A DNA stretch of 64,000 nucleotides from Thalassolituus alkanivorans (GCF_020447205.1 NZ_JAJAEL010000012.1:87778-151777), one strand, 5' to 3'; shown: positions 8,519 through 16,786, counted from the first letter of the stretch. Made by a program: numbers and translations. Notes: generated from the sequence alone by a model not told the origin.

Positions 8519-8899
8519 TCAATAAATGTCTTTCGGATCTTTCAGCACCGGATCAACGCTGACCCATTCGCCATCCTGATAGACCCGGTAGAAGCAGCTT
8601 TCGCGGCCGGTATGACAGGCGATACCGCCAATCTGTTCCACCTGCAGGGTGATGACATCGGCGTCACAGTCGAGGCGCACTTCGTGCAACTGCTGCACAT
8701 GGCCGGAAGACTCGCCTTTACGCCACAGTTGCTGGCGCGAGCGGGAATAGTAGATGGCGCGGTTTTCCTGCACCGTCAGCGCCAGTGCTTCCCGGTTCAT
8801 CCATGCCATCATCAGGATACGGCCGGTCTTATAATCCTGCGCAATGGCCGGTACCAGACCATCGGCGTCCCACTTTACGGCATCAAGCCAGTTACTCAT
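8519..8899 (-). CDS. hisI: Phosphoribosyl-AMP cyclohydrolase HisI
   Basis: HisI opens the adenine ring of phosphoribosyl-AMP, the third step of histidine synthesis. The start at 8899 ([10 protein letters not shown]) has GGGGGA just upstream and gives 126 residues; an upstream extension to 9004 lacks support. The magnesium motif DCDAD (residues 77-81) and the zinc cysteines Cys78, Cys95 and Cys102 (ACHTGRESC) are all present. The single-domain form is separate from HisE, as in pseudomonads. Confidence 0.96.
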   Translation of the reverse strand: MSNWLDAVKWDADGLVPAIAQDYKTGRILMMAWMNREALALTVQENRAIYYSRSRQQLWRKGESSGHVQQLHEVRLDCDADVITLQVEQIGGIACHTGRESCFYRVYQDGEWVSVDPVLKDPKDIY

Positions 8900-9087
8900 A
8901 ACATCCCCCGCGTTCAGAGGTCGCAGGATACCCCATGCCCGGGGTTTCGGGTAGGGCTTCACTGCCTGTGGATACGGGTGACGAAGGCAGCAAACAATAC
9001 GCACCAGAACAACGCCGGCGTTATTGTCCGGCGCGCCTTTATAGTGCTGACGGTTTTATCGTTAATAGCGGGCACTAACAGTACGTA

Positions 9088-9106
9088 ACAATTCTGATCA
9101 AATTGT
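9088..9106. promoter_or_regulatory. Inverted repeat, possible activator site
   Basis: ACAATT at 9088-9093 is mirrored by AATTGT at 9101-9106 around CTGATCA. It lies about 60-80 bases upstream of the sigma-54-like promoter at 9165, the usual place for an enhancer-binding protein. No matching regulator gene is in the window. Otherwise the 320-bp gap between hisI and the amine dehydrogenase genes holds no ORF of note. Confidence 0.35.
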
Positions 9107-9164
9107 CAGTATTGGCCTCTTTAGGTACTCCATCAGAGGTAGGTTTGGCCTGTTAACTCAGGCA

Positions 9165-9181
9165 TTGGCATGGGCGCTGCT
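9165..9181 (+). promoter_or_regulatory. Sigma-54-type promoter for the amine dehydrogenase operon
   Basis: TTGGCATGGGCGCTGCT matches the -24/-12 consensus YTGGCACGRNNNTTGCW at all but two positions, with correct GG to GC spacing. Transcription would begin near 9192, leaving a leader of about 27 bases before the ATG at 9219. This also argues against the TTG start at 9165, which would lie inside the promoter. Confidence 0.55.
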
Positions 9182-9218
9182 CTTCACTCCTGCAGACTCA
9201 CAACAAGAGCTGCAAACC

Positions 9219-10418
9219 ATGACGTTAACCAAGCAAAAAAGTAAAACCAGAAACCTGTCCCGCCGCGTATTCACTCCGGCACCGCTGGCGGCCTGTATCG
9301 CAACCCTGCTGTTGTCGGCGGTGATGCCGGCGGCGCAGGCAGAGCCCTTTAAGCCGGAAGTTTTTACGGTCGAGAAAACCATTCAGCCCGGGCCGAATGT
9401 GTTTATGAACGAAGCCGCCTGGGGGGGCGCCAGCCAGATTCACGTCTTCGCTCAGGATGACCTGCACTATAAAGGCTCGATGCCGGCGGGTATTACTTCG
9501 CAGATGAAAGTCTCGAAAGACGGCAAAACCGTTTACGTGCTGTCCGACTTTGCCAAGCGCATTACCTATGGTCCGGTAGAAAGCGTGGTGCAGGTGTATG
9601 ACGTAGAAACCCTGAGCCGTAAGAAAGAAATCATCGTGCCTAATAAAGCCGTAAAAGCCATCGGCATGACCCAGCTACTGGAATTAAGCGCCGATGAAAA
9701 ACTGCTGTATGTGCAGAATGCCACACCGGCCACCTCAGTTTCGGTAATTGATATTGCCGCCGGCGAAGTGATTACTGAAGTGCCGACCCCGGGATGTTAC
9801 GGAGTTTATCCGGCACTGGAAGGCTCTAGCTTCAGTACGCCCTGTGGTACCGGACAGCTGAAAACTTTCACCCTGAAAGGTAAGGAATACAGTGTTGAAG
9901 CATCGGGCAAATTATTCGATGTGGATGCCGACCCGATTTATATCCACAGCGAACGCCGTAAAAACGGTGAGCTGATCCTGACCACCTTCGGCGGAGCCCT
10001 GTACCTCGCCGATGACAGTGGCAAAACCGTAAAAATCAAAGAAAAACTGCAGGTGAATACCGGCATCGAAGGTGACTGGGCTCCGGGTGGTTATGCCATC
10101 ACAGCTTACAGCAGCACGCTGGATATGGTGTTTATGCTGATGCATTCAGGCGCTTATGACGGCAGCCATAAAAACGGCTCTGAAGAAATCTGGGCTTACA
10201 GTCTGAAAAAGAAAAAACTCATCAGCCGTTCTCCGGCACCGCACATGGTGGCGCTGAGTGTGACTGAGGGCAAAACCCCGGTGCTGTTCGGCTCCAATGA
10301 AGAAGACGAAACCATCGATAAGTACGTACTGAGCGGCGATGGCGACTTTATGTTTGAGAAGGCGGCGGCCGACGAAAAAGCCGGTTGGACCACCTCGCTG
10401 GCGGTGTCTCATGACTGA
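9219..10418 (+). CDS. aauB: TTQ-dependent amine dehydrogenase heavy chain
   Basis: This is the beta-propeller large subunit of a periplasmic aromatic-amine or methylamine dehydrogenase, which oxidises primary amines to aldehydes with the tryptophan tryptophylquinone on the light chain. The ATG at 9219 gives 399 residues. The N-terminus carries a signal peptide ending in VMPAAQA (about residue 45), with a Tat-like LSRRVF ahead of the hydrophobic core. The mature part shows repeated propeller blades such as SKDGKTVYVLSDFAKR, TQLLELSADEKLLYV and SSTLDMVFMLMH. Order and content of the following genes (E, D, light chain) confirm the assignment. The light chain looks more like aromatic amine dehydrogenase than methylamine dehydrogenase, so the substrate is more likely an aromatic or bulky amine; this is inference. 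Confidence 0.85.
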   Translation: MTLTKQKSKTRNLSRRVFTPAPLAACIATLLLSAVMPAAQAEPFKPEVFTVEKTIQPGPNVFMNEAAWGGASQIHVFAQDDLHYKGSMPAGITSQMKVSKDGKTVYVLSDFAKRITYGPVESVVQVYDVETLSRKKEIIVPNKAVKAIGMTQLLELSADEKLLYVQNATPATSVSVIDIAAGEVITEVPTPGCYGVYPALEGSSFSTPCGTGQLKTFTLKGKEYSVEASGKLFDVDADPIYIHSERRKNGELILTTFGGALYLADDSGKTVKIKEKLQVNTGIEGDWAPGGYAITAYSSTLDMVFMLMHSGAYDGSHKNGSEEIWAYSLKKKKLISRSPAPHMVALSVTEGKTPVLFGSNEEDETIDKYVLSGDGDFMFEKAAADEKAGWTTSLAVSHD

Positions 10419-10956
10419 ATTACTGCCACTGGCGAGCCTCACGCTACTGGTCTTTACCCTGCTGGTATTCCTGCGCGCGGCACTGCACAAAGCACTGGAT
10501 TTCCTCGAATTCCAGGGCTTTGTCGCCGACTACGAGTTGCTGCCGGAAGCTTTGGTTAAGCCCGCTGCTATTGCCTTGCTGGCCCTCGAAGGCGCGCTGG
10601 TGCTGATGCTGTTATTCAGCGCCAGCCGTGCTGCCGGACTGGTGCTGGCGGCGCTGTTGCTCGGGGGATATGCCATCGCTATGGGCATCAATATCCGTCG
10701 CGGTCATACCCGCATTGAATGTGGCTGTGGCGGTACTCCGCAACTGCTGAGCAAAACCCTGTTGCTGCGTAATGCGCTGCTGATGGTCTTCGCTCTGCTG
10801 CCATTGCTCGGTCTGCCGGAAGCACTGCAGAGCGCCGAAATCGTGGTGGCCATCGCTGCTGCTGTCTTTCTGTGGCTCGCCTTCCTGTTATTTGAGCAGG
10901 TGAACGCCAACCTGCTGGCCATCAGTGAAATGGCCAACTCACTGAAACGAATTTAA
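10411..10956 (+). CDS. mauE: MauE-family membrane protein
   Basis: MauE is an integral inner-membrane protein needed for correct folding of the disulfide-rich light chain, probably by passing reducing or oxidising equivalents. The start ATG at 10411 overlaps the heavy-chain stop by 8 bases. The 181-residue protein has about four hydrophobic segments. The motif IECGCGG (about residues 103-109) carries the conserved cysteine pair of the family. It works with the thioredoxin-like MauD encoded next. Confidence 0.88.
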   Translation: MTELLPLASLTLLVFTLLVFLRAALHKALDFLEFQGFVADYELLPEALVKPAAIALLALEGALVLMLLFSASRAAGLVLAALLLGGYAIAMGINIRRGHTRIECGCGGTPQLLSKTLLLRNALLMVFALLPLLGLPEALQSAEIVVAIAAAVFLWLAFLLFEQVNANLLAISEMANSLKRI

Positions 10957-10965
10957 GAGGTCGTT

Positions 10966-11553
10966 ATGACTGCTTTGTATTTTGCTGTCGCATTTTTATT
11001 TGTTGCCGTAATGGCGCTGGCCCTCGCATTTTTTGTGCTGGCCCGCCAGATCGGCGTGTTGTTTGAACGTATCGCGCCGATGGGTGCGTTGATGAATGAC
11101 TCCGGGCCGAAAGTCGGTGATTTAACCCCGGCCTTTACCCTTAACAGCCTGACCGGTGGTGCCGTGCATATTGGTCGCGATAAAGAAAAAGCCATGCTGG
11201 TGTTTTTCCTGTCGCCGACCTGTCCGGTATGTAAAAAACTGCTGCCGATTCTGCGCTCGGTAAAAGCCAGTGAAAAAGACTGGCTGGATGTGGTGCTGGC
11301 TTCCGATGGCGAAGAAGAAAAACACCAGCGCTTTATTCAGCACGTTGGCCTGCAGGATTTTCCATACGTACTGTCGACCGAACTGGGGCTGGGTTACCGC
11401 GTATCGCGTCTGCCGTTTGCGGTGCTGATGGATAAGCAGGGCGTGATCCGCTCGAAAGGTCTGATCAACAGCCGCGAGCAGCTTGAGAGTCTGTTCAATG
11501 CCATGGAAATGGGTGTTGGCTCGGTACAGAGTTTTCTTGAACAGCATTCCTGA
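10966..11553 (+). CDS. mauD: MauD-like thioredoxin-fold disulfide protein
   Basis: The protein has an N-terminal membrane anchor (about residues 3-25) and a periplasmic thioredoxin-like domain with the redox motif CPVC at residues 86-89 in FFLSPTCPVCKKLLPIL. The conserved cis-Pro region appears as RVSRLPFAVLMD. In methylamine-utilising bacteria MauD is required for light-chain stability and is thought to handle its six disulfides. The ribosome binding site GAGG lies before the ATG and the gap from mauE is 9 bp. Length is 195 residues, normal for the family. Confidence 0.9.
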   Translation: MTALYFAVAFLFVAVMALALAFFVLARQIGVLFERIAPMGALMNDSGPKVGDLTPAFTLNSLTGGAVHIGRDKEKAMLVFFLSPTCPVCKKLLPILRSVKASEKDWLDVVLASDGEEEKHQRFIQHVGLQDFPYVLSTELGLGYRVSRLPFAVLMDKQGVIRSKGLINSREQLESLFNAMEMGVGSVQSFLEQHS

Positions 11554-11629
11554 ACAAGCCACTCCTGAGCAAACAACTCCTGAGCATCACTCAGTAGGCA
11601 ACGATTTTTAGGCAACAAGAGATATCACT

Positions 11630-12184
11630 ATGAAACGATTTTTCGACAGCGTATTAACCGGCCTGGATAAAGGCACCGAACATTTAACCCGCAAAGTCGC
11701 ACAGCGCAGCAGCCGCCGCAGTTTTTTAAGCCGCGCCGGGATGCTGATGCTGGGCAGCGCCATGCTGCCGGTTCTGCCCTTTGACCGTAATGCCGGCAAA
11801 GCCTGGGCCGGAGAAGCGGAAGACGAAGCCCCGGCCGATCCGAATGATCCGACCGCCTGTGAATACTGGCGCTACTGCGCGCTCGACGGCAATCTGTGCA
11901 ACGACTGTGGCGGCACATTAACCAGCTGTCCGCCGGGCTCGGAAGCGTCCAAAGTGTCCTGGGTTGGCACCTGCCGCAACCCGAATGACGATAAAGATTA
12001 TTTGGTGTCGTACAACGACTGCTGCGGCAAAGTGGAGTGCAACGGCACCTTCTGCTTTACCAGCGAGCGGGAGCGTCCGGGTTACCGTATGGGTCTGCAT
12101 AACGACATTAACTGGTGTATGGCCAACGCGTCGCAGGGTTATCACTGCACCGTTGCTGTGCTGGTTGGTATGGCAGACGCCTGA
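11630..12184 (+). CDS. aauA: TTQ amine dehydrogenase light chain
   Basis: The catalytic small subunit carries tryptophan tryptophylquinone, made by cross-linking two of its own tryptophans. These are probably Trp111 (SWVGTC) and Trp162 (NDINWCMA); their 51-residue spacing equals that of Trp57 and Trp108 in Paracoccus methylamine dehydrogenase. Twelve cysteines in the mature part fit six disulfides. The leader has the twin-arginine motif SRRSFL at residues 28-33, so export is by Tat in folded form. The C-terminal segment RERPGY..LHNDINWCMAN resembles aromatic amine dehydrogenase more than the methylamine enzyme. The usual CSCC and CGRC patterns are altered to CNDC and CNGTFC. Confidence 0.9.
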   Translation: MKRFFDSVLTGLDKGTEHLTRKVAQRSSRRSFLSRAGMLMLGSAMLPVLPFDRNAGKAWAGEAEDEAPADPNDPTACEYWRYCALDGNLCNDCGGTLTSCPPGSEASKVSWVGTCRNPNDDKDYLVSYNDCCGKVECNGTFCFTSERERPGYRMGLHNDINWCMANASQGYHCTVAVLVGMADA

Positions 12185-12197
12185 AGCGGGAGCTGAG

Positions 12198-12671
12198 ATG
12201 ATGGTTCTGAAAAAATTCACCTTATCTCTGCTCTCGCTGGCAGCACTGGGAGCCGCGCTGGCGGCTCCGGTGTCTGCTGCCGGAGCAACTGAGAATAATG
12301 GCGAAGCGCTGTTTAACCAGCGTTGTGCGGCCTGTCACCAGCCGGGTGGTATTGGTACGCCGGGGCTGGCACCGCCACTGGTGAACAGCATGCTGTGGCC
12401 GGCACTGGCCGAACAGGCTCCGGCGTATTTCTGGGGCGTATTAAATAACGGTTTGTCCGGCACTATCGAAGTGGATGGCATCGGTTATTACGGCCTGGTG
12501 ATGCCAGCGCAGGCGGATTTAACGGCGGCACAAATGAAAGCGCTGGCCGCCTATGTGCTGGACGATCTTAACGGTCTGAATGCAGTGCTGGCTGATGAGG
12601 TGCTGGAGCACGCCCGCAACACGCCTCAGTCTCACAGCCAGCTGCGCGGAGTACGGAAAAATGCACAATAA
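12198..12671 (+). CDS. Monoheme c-type cytochrome
   Basis: The ATG pair at 12198 follows a GGGAGCTGAG ribosome binding site, and the gene lies 13 bp after the light chain. The 157-residue product has a signal peptide ending near VSAAGA and one heme site CAACH at residues 43-47. A Met in GLVMPAQA is the likely sixth ligand. As a periplasmic electron carrier in this operon, it probably takes electrons from the amine dehydrogenase, since no cupredoxin gene is present here. That role is inferred from position. Confidence 0.8.
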   Translation: MMVLKKFTLSLLSLAALGAALAAPVSAAGATENNGEALFNQRCAACHQPGGIGTPGLAPPLVNSMLWPALAEQAPAYFWGVLNNGLSGTIEVDGIGYYGLVMPAQADLTAAQMKALAAYVLDDLNGLNAVLADEVLEHARNTPQSHSQLRGVRKNAQ

Positions 12672-13200
12672 ACAAGACGGGAAAATGCACACAAAAATGG
12701 CTGCGGCCTGGTTGTTGCGCGGCAGTCTGCTGCTGGCACTGTCAGCAGGGTCGTGCGCTTATAGTCAGGCTGCCGATGATGTTGCGCAGATAAAGTCAGC
12801 TCCGGCCCCACAGGGTGAACTCAGCCCGCAGGCTAACTATGTGCTGCGTTGTCTGGGCTGTCATCGTCCGGATGGCGCAGGTTCTCCGGCGGGAGGTATT
12901 CCCGATTTTAATAATTACGTTGCCTCATTTGCCGAAACCGAACGCGGCCGTGAATATCTGATGCACGTACCCGGCGTGGTGGGGGCCAGTCTGAGTGATA
13001 ATGAAATTGCCGAGGTGATGAATTACATCATGCAACGTTGGGGCGGGACTTCCCTGCGGGCAAATTTCCAGCCGTTCAGCGCGGAAGAAGTGGCAAGGCT
13101 GAGACAAACGGACGTCGGCGATGTGGTGAAATATCGCCGTATTGTGGTGGCGGAACTGCAGGCAATGGGATTGCCGGTCGCGGATTATCCCTGGCCTTAA
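12661..13200 (+). CDS. Second c-type cytochrome of the amine dehydrogenase operon
   Basis: The ATG at 12661 overlaps the previous gene by 11 bases and has GGAG at 12648-12651; a later ATG at 12685 is also possible. The N-terminus gives a signal peptide (core AAAWLLRGSLLLALSAGS). One heme site, CLGCH, is at residues 64-68. The rest, including YLMHVPGVVGASLSDNEIAEVMNYIMQRWGG, resembles cytochromes found next to TTQ dehydrogenases. Its exact role is open: it may be a second electron carrier or take part in cofactor maturation. A diheme MauG, which makes TTQ in methylamine dehydrogenase systems, is not seen in the window. Confidence 0.78.
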   Translation: MHNKQDGKMHTKMAAAWLLRGSLLLALSAGSCAYSQAADDVAQIKSAPAPQGELSPQANYVLRCLGCHRPDGAGSPAGGIPDFNNYVASFAETERGREYLMHVPGVVGASLSDNEIAEVMNYIMQRWGGTSLRANFQPFSAEEVARLRQTDVGDVVKYRRIVVAELQAMGLPVADYPWP

Positions 13201-13208
13201 TTCCTGAT

Positions 13209-13252
13209 CTTAATTTTGGGCTTAATTTTGGGCTTAATTTTGGGCTTAATTT
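13209..13252. repeat. 12-bp tandem repeat, 3.7 copies
   Basis: The unit CTTAATTTTGGG is repeated exactly three times (13209-13244) with an 8-base partial copy to 13252. It starts 8 bases past the stop of the second cytochrome gene. The function is unknown; slippage during replication would explain it. Confidence 0.9.
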
Positions 13253-13271
13253 CAGAGCAGCAGCACCATTG

Positions 13272-13315
13272 GCATTGTAAGACCTGCGGAAGATTGCACC
13301 GTCGTCTTACAATGC
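13272..13315. other. 12-bp perfect inverted repeat before the deaminase gene
   Basis: GCATTGTAAGAC at 13272-13283 pairs exactly with GTCTTACAATGC at 13304-13315 around a 20-base loop. The plus strand then reads ACTTTTGG, a weak T-run, so it may end the amine dehydrogenase transcript. It lies 22-65 bases ahead of the next start and could instead be an operator or leader hairpin. Confidence 0.5.
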
Positions 13316-13336
13316 ACTTTTGGCCGGAGTCTGCTG

Positions 13337-14377
13337 GTGTCTTCATCTCCTTTATTCAAAGCTTATCCTGTGCTGCAAAAGCTCATTCCGCTGGCGGATA
13401 TTCCCGGCCAGCAGATTCCGACACCTGTTACCCATAGCCTCGATACGCCGCAACTCTGGCTTAAGCACGATGATTTAACCAATGCGGTTTATGGCGGTAA
13501 TAAAAGCCGCAAGCTGGCGTTTATTTTCGGCAAAATGCAGGCAGAAGGAAAAACCCGCCTGCTGACCTTTGGCGGCACCGGCACCAATCACGGTGTGGCC
13601 TGCGCCGTGCACAGTAAAGCGCTGGGTTTTGACTGTGAGATTCTTCTGTTCGATCAGCCGCAGAGTCCGTCCGTCAGAAAAAACCTGCAGGTGATGCAGC
13701 GCTATGGTGCGACGCTGCGTTATTGCGGCAGCCTGCTGAATACCGTACTGCGTTTTTATACTCTGCAGATCCGTGACCGGTTATTGCGCCGCAAACAGAC
13801 CGAATATTTATTTGCCGGAGGCTCGTCGCTGCAGGGCGTTATTGCCTTTATTGATGCTGCGTTTGAATTACGTGAGCAGATTGAACGGGGAGAATGCCCA
13901 GTGCCGGAAACCATTATTTGCCCGGTGGGCTCCAGTGCGACCTTAGCCGGTCTGACGTTGGGCGTGGCGCTTGCCGGTCTGCCGTCGCGGGTTATTGGTG
14001 TGCGCGTGGCACCTGCGCATCTTGGCCCTTTTCCTGCCTGCACCGTGGCGACGGTGAAACAATTAATGCAGCAGACGCAGCAATATTTACTGCGTTTGCA
14101 GGGCGGCATTCCGCCATTCAATATTCCGCAACCGGTACTGCTCGACCAGTATTATGGCGAGGGCTATGGCGTTGCCTCGGCGGCCGGTGAGCAGGCTGAG
14201 CAATGGTTCCGTAATCAGCGCTGGGCCGATGGTTTAACCGTACAGTCTGAATGCACCTACACCGCTAAAGCGCTGGCGGCCTTGCGTGATGAACTGGCAA
14301 CAGCCAATGGTCCGGTGCTGTACTGGCATACGCTTAATTCGGTGCAGGGGATTTATCGTGGACCGGATGCCGTCTAA
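13337..14377 (+). CDS. PLP-dependent deaminase (ACC deaminase/D-cysteine desulfhydrase family)
   Basis: This is a fold-type II PLP enzyme of 346 residues. The cofactor lysine is probably Lys56 in GGNKSRKLAF, and the phosphate cup is seen in GGTGTNHGVACA and PVGSSATLAGLTLG. Family members deaminate D-cysteine to pyruvate, sulfide and ammonia, or 1-aminocyclopropane-1-carboxylate to 2-oxobutanoate; the substrate here cannot be fixed from sequence. The start is a GTG with GGAG 7 bases upstream. It stands alone between the amine dehydrogenase operon and a bidirectional terminator. A link to amine catabolism is possible but unproven. Confidence 0.82.
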   Translation: MSSSPLFKAYPVLQKLIPLADIPGQQIPTPVTHSLDTPQLWLKHDDLTNAVYGGNKSRKLAFIFGKMQAEGKTRLLTFGGTGTNHGVACAVHSKALGFDCEILLFDQPQSPSVRKNLQVMQRYGATLRYCGSLLNTVLRFYTLQIRDRLLRRKQTEYLFAGGSSLQGVIAFIDAAFELREQIERGECPVPETIICPVGSSATLAGLTLGVALAGLPSRVIGVRVAPAHLGPFPACTVATVKQLMQQTQQYLLRLQGGIPPFNIPQPVLLDQYYGEGYGVASAAGEQAEQWFRNQRWADGLTVQSECTYTAKALAALRDELATANGPVLYWHTLNSVQGIYRGPDAV

Positions 14378-14414
14378 TGCATGCGAACCCGCATAGCGAT
14401 CATTCACCACACAT

Positions 14415-14444
14415 AAAAAAGCCGCAGATTCTGCGGCTTTTTTA
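14415..14444. terminator. Bidirectional Rho-independent terminator
   Basis: The stem GCCGCAG/CTGCGGC (14421-14437) with loop ATT is flanked by A6 and T7. It lies between the convergent PLP-enzyme gene and the pyrC'-ending minus-strand block. Confidence 0.92.
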
Positions 14445-14471
14445 TTATTCAGCGTTTGGGTTTGTTAACGA

Positions 14472-15740
14472 TCAGCCAAACACTTTCCGGCCATCAATAA
14501 ACACGGCGTTAACCGCGCCTTTTAAGGTCTTGCCGGCCACCGGGCTGTTCCGTCCTTTTGACAGCAGCGTCGAGCGGCGGAAGCTTTGCTCAGCATCCGG
14601 ATTAATCAGCACCGCATTAAACCAGTTACCTTCGCTCAGTGACTGATTCTGGCCCAGAACCTGCGCCGGTAAGGCGCTGGTGGCGCGGATAAAGGCCGAT
14701 AATTCCAGCTCGCCGCGTTCCACAAGTTGCAGTGCCAGCGGCAGGAAACCATCAAAAATACTCATGCCTGGTTCGGCATCGGCAAAAGGTGCTTTCTTGG
14801 CGGCCACTTCATGCGGACGGTGGTTGGAGCTGATGGCCAGTTCACCGGCGTTAACGGCGGCAAGCAGGGCCTGACGGTCGCTTTCACTGCGCAGTGGTGG
14901 CTGCACATTGAACTGGCTGTTGTAGCCGGTAACGGCTTCGTCGGTATAAATCAGGTTGGCCAGCGGGGTGTCGGCACTGACGCGGATACCCTGCTCACGT
15001 GCCTGTGCCAGCATGCGCACACTGCGCGCGCAGCTGATCTGGCTGATATGCGCACGTACGCCGGTCTGCTCAACCAGTAACAGCATCTGCGCCAGGGCGA
15101 TGGTTTCGGCGGTTTGCGGAATACCGGTCAGGCCCAGACGGGTAGCGGTCGGGCCTTCGTGCATACAGCCGCCATCCGACAGCGCAGCGTCGTCGGGGTT
15201 AAGGAATACCGGAATGTCGTAAGTCGCGGCGTATTCCATTACCCGGCGCAGTACATAACTGTCTTTGAACGGCGCGCGGGCGTTGCTCAGTGCCACACAA
15301 CCGGCTTCGCGCAGGCTGAACATAGAGGCCAGCTGCTCACCGGCCAGACCCTGGGTCAGGGCGCCCAGCGGCAGTACTTTGGCAAAGCCGGCTTTGGCGG
15401 CTTTTTCCTGAATTAACTGAATCACTGCCGGGCTGTCGGCCACCGGTTTGGTGTCCGGTAAGGCGCAAACGTGGGTAAAGCCACTGGCGCAGGCGGCGCG
15501 GGTTTCGCTGGCGATGGAGCCTTTATGGGTAAAACCCGGTTCGGCCAGGTGAGCACCAAGATCGATCAGGCCGGGCACCAGTAACAGGCCACTGGCGTCG
15601 ATACTGTGCTCAATACCGCCGCTCGCTGGTTTGTGGCCAATGGCGTGGATGCGTCCTTCAGCGACGTAAACATCGGTGACCTGATCCAGATTCTGTGACG
15701 GGTCGATCAGGCGGGCGTTTTCAATATGCAGGTATCTCAT
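14472..15740 (-). CDS. pyrC': Non-catalytic dihydroorotase-like subunit PyrC'
   Basis: The protein has the amidohydrolase fold of type I dihydroorotases but has lost catalytic metal ligands. The usual HxH of PGLIDxHxH reads PGLIDLGAH, with one His replaced by Gly, and the catalytic Asp region that should read TDHAPH reads SNHRPH. In Pseudomonas, such inactive PyrC' subunits bind and stabilise aspartate transcarbamoylase. The gene starts 2 bases after the pyrB stop, so both are co-expressed. Its 422 residues match the pseudomonad homologue. The real dihydroorotase must be elsewhere. Confidence 0.92.
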   Translation of the reverse strand: MRYLHIENARLIDPSQNLDQVTDVYVAEGRIHAIGHKPASGGIEHSIDASGLLLVPGLIDLGAHLAEPGFTHKGSIASETRAACASGFTHVCALPDTKPVADSPAVIQLIQEKAAKAGFAKVLPLGALTQGLAGEQLASMFSLREAGCVALSNARAPFKDSYVLRRVMEYAATYDIPVFLNPDDAALSDGGCMHEGPTATRLGLTGIPQTAETIALAQMLLLVEQTGVRAHISQISCARSVRMLAQAREQGIRVSADTPLANLIYTDEAVTGYNSQFNVQPPLRSESDRQALLAAVNAGELAISSNHRPHEVAAKKAPFADAEPGMSIFDGFLPLALQLVERGELELSAFIRATSALPAQVLGQNQSLSEGNWFNAVLINPDAEQSFRRSTLLSKGRNSPVAGKTLKGAVNAVFIDGRKVFG

Positions 15741-15742
15741 GC

Positions 15743-16786
15743 TTATGCCTCCTCCTGATCCGGCTCGTTATTGTGTTCGTTGTTCTGCTCGATGTTTTGT
15801 TCGGCGAGTTCGTTACGCTCCTGCTGCTGACCACTCATGGCCATCGCCATGACCGCCATACGCACGGCGATACCGTAGCTGACCTGATTGAGGATCACCG
15901 ATTGCGGGCCGTCGGCGACGTTGGATTCAATCTCGACGCCGCGGTTAATCGGCCCCGGATGCATAACGATGGCATCGGGTTTGGCGTAGGTCAGCTTCTC
16001 TTCGGTCAGGCCGTAGAGCTTGAAGAATTCGCCTTCGCTCGGCAGCAGAGCGTTTTGCATACGTTCTTTCTGCAGGCGCAGCATGATGATCACATCGCAG
16101 TCTTTCAGGCCGTCTTCCATACGGTAGTAAGCTTTACAGCCCAGCGCTTCGATATCGCGCGGCAGCAGGGTGCCGGGGCCGATCACGCGGATTTCGGCGG
16201 CACCTAAAGTACGCAGCGCATGAATCTGTGAACGGGCAACACGGGAATGCAGAATATCGCCGACGATGGCAACGATTTTACCTTCGATAGAACCCTGATG
16301 GCGGCGGATAGTGAGCATATCCAGCATCGCCTGAGTCGGATGCGCGTGGCGACCGTCGCCGGCGTTGATGATGGCAACGTTGGGGGTGACGTGTTCGGCA
16401 ATAAAGTGGGCGGCACCGGAATCGGCATGACGCACGACGAACATATCGGAATACATGGCCTCGAGGTTCCACAGCGTATCCATCAGGGTTTCGCCCTTGG
16501 CGGTCGCGGATTTGGCGATATCGAGGTTAAGAATATCGGCCGACAGGCGCTTGGCCGCCAGCTCGAAGGTGGAACGGGTACGGGTACTGTTCTCGAAGAA
16601 CAGGTTGACCACGGTCTTGCCGCGCAGCAGCGGGACTTTTTTCACGTCCCGCTCCTGAGTGCTGATAAAAGAATCGGCGGTGTCGAGAATCTCGGTCAGG
16701 AGTTCACGGCTCAGGCCCTCGGTGGTGAGGAAGTGCTTCAGACGCCCGTCGGCGGTCAGCTGCACCTGGCTTGGGTCAGTGGTCAT
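15743..16786 (-). CDS. pyrB: Aspartate carbamoyltransferase PyrB
   Basis: PyrB joins carbamoyl phosphate to aspartate, the committed step of pyrimidine synthesis. The carbamoyl-phosphate motif [16 protein letters not shown] is present, as are [14 protein letters not shown] and [12 protein letters not shown]. At 347 residues it is slightly longer than usual because of a C-terminal tail rich in Gln, Asn and Glu (from about residue 318). The inactive PyrC' partner follows by 2 bp, so the enzyme is probably the class A dodecamer type. No regulatory pyrI gene is present. Confidence 0.97.
   Translation of the reverse strand: MTTDPSQVQLTADGRLKHFLTTEGLSRELLTEILDTADSFISTQERDVKKVPLLRGKTVVNLFFENSTRTRSTFELAAKRLSADILNLDIAKSATAKGETLMDTLWNLEAMYSDMFVVRHADSGAAHFIAEHVTPNVAIINAGDGRHAHPTQAMLDMLTIRRHQGSIEGKIVAIVGDILHSRVARSQIHALRTLGAAEIRVIGPGTLLPRDIEALGCKAYYRMEDGLKDCDVIIMLRLQKERMQNALLPSEGEFFKLYGLTEEKLTYAKPDAIVMHPGPINRGVEIESNVADGPQSVILNQVSYGIAVRMAVMAMAMSGQQQERNELAEQNIEQNNEHNNEPDQEEA

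Noticed and set aside
8612..9088. Plus-strand ORF of 158 codons opposite hisI.
   Set aside because: It lies antisense to a clear hisI and its translation has no family features. Many similar antisense ORFs (for example opposite chpA at 29260-30657) were left out for the same reason.
9165..9218. The TTG start that extends the amine dehydrogenase heavy chain by 18 residues.
   Set aside because: The extension coincides with the sigma-54-like promoter, and the signal peptide is complete from the ATG at 9219.
1147..11579. The 13-mer GAGCAAACAACTC occurs at 1147-1159 before the ligase gene and at 11567-11579 before the light-chain gene.
   Set aside because: In 64 kb a shared 13-mer is expected several times by chance, and the two places have nothing else in common. 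Not treated as a regulatory motif.
13209..13252. Short repeats as a possible CRISPR array.
   Set aside because: The 12-bp units are directly joined with no spacers and no cas genes are nearby. It is a simple tandem repeat.
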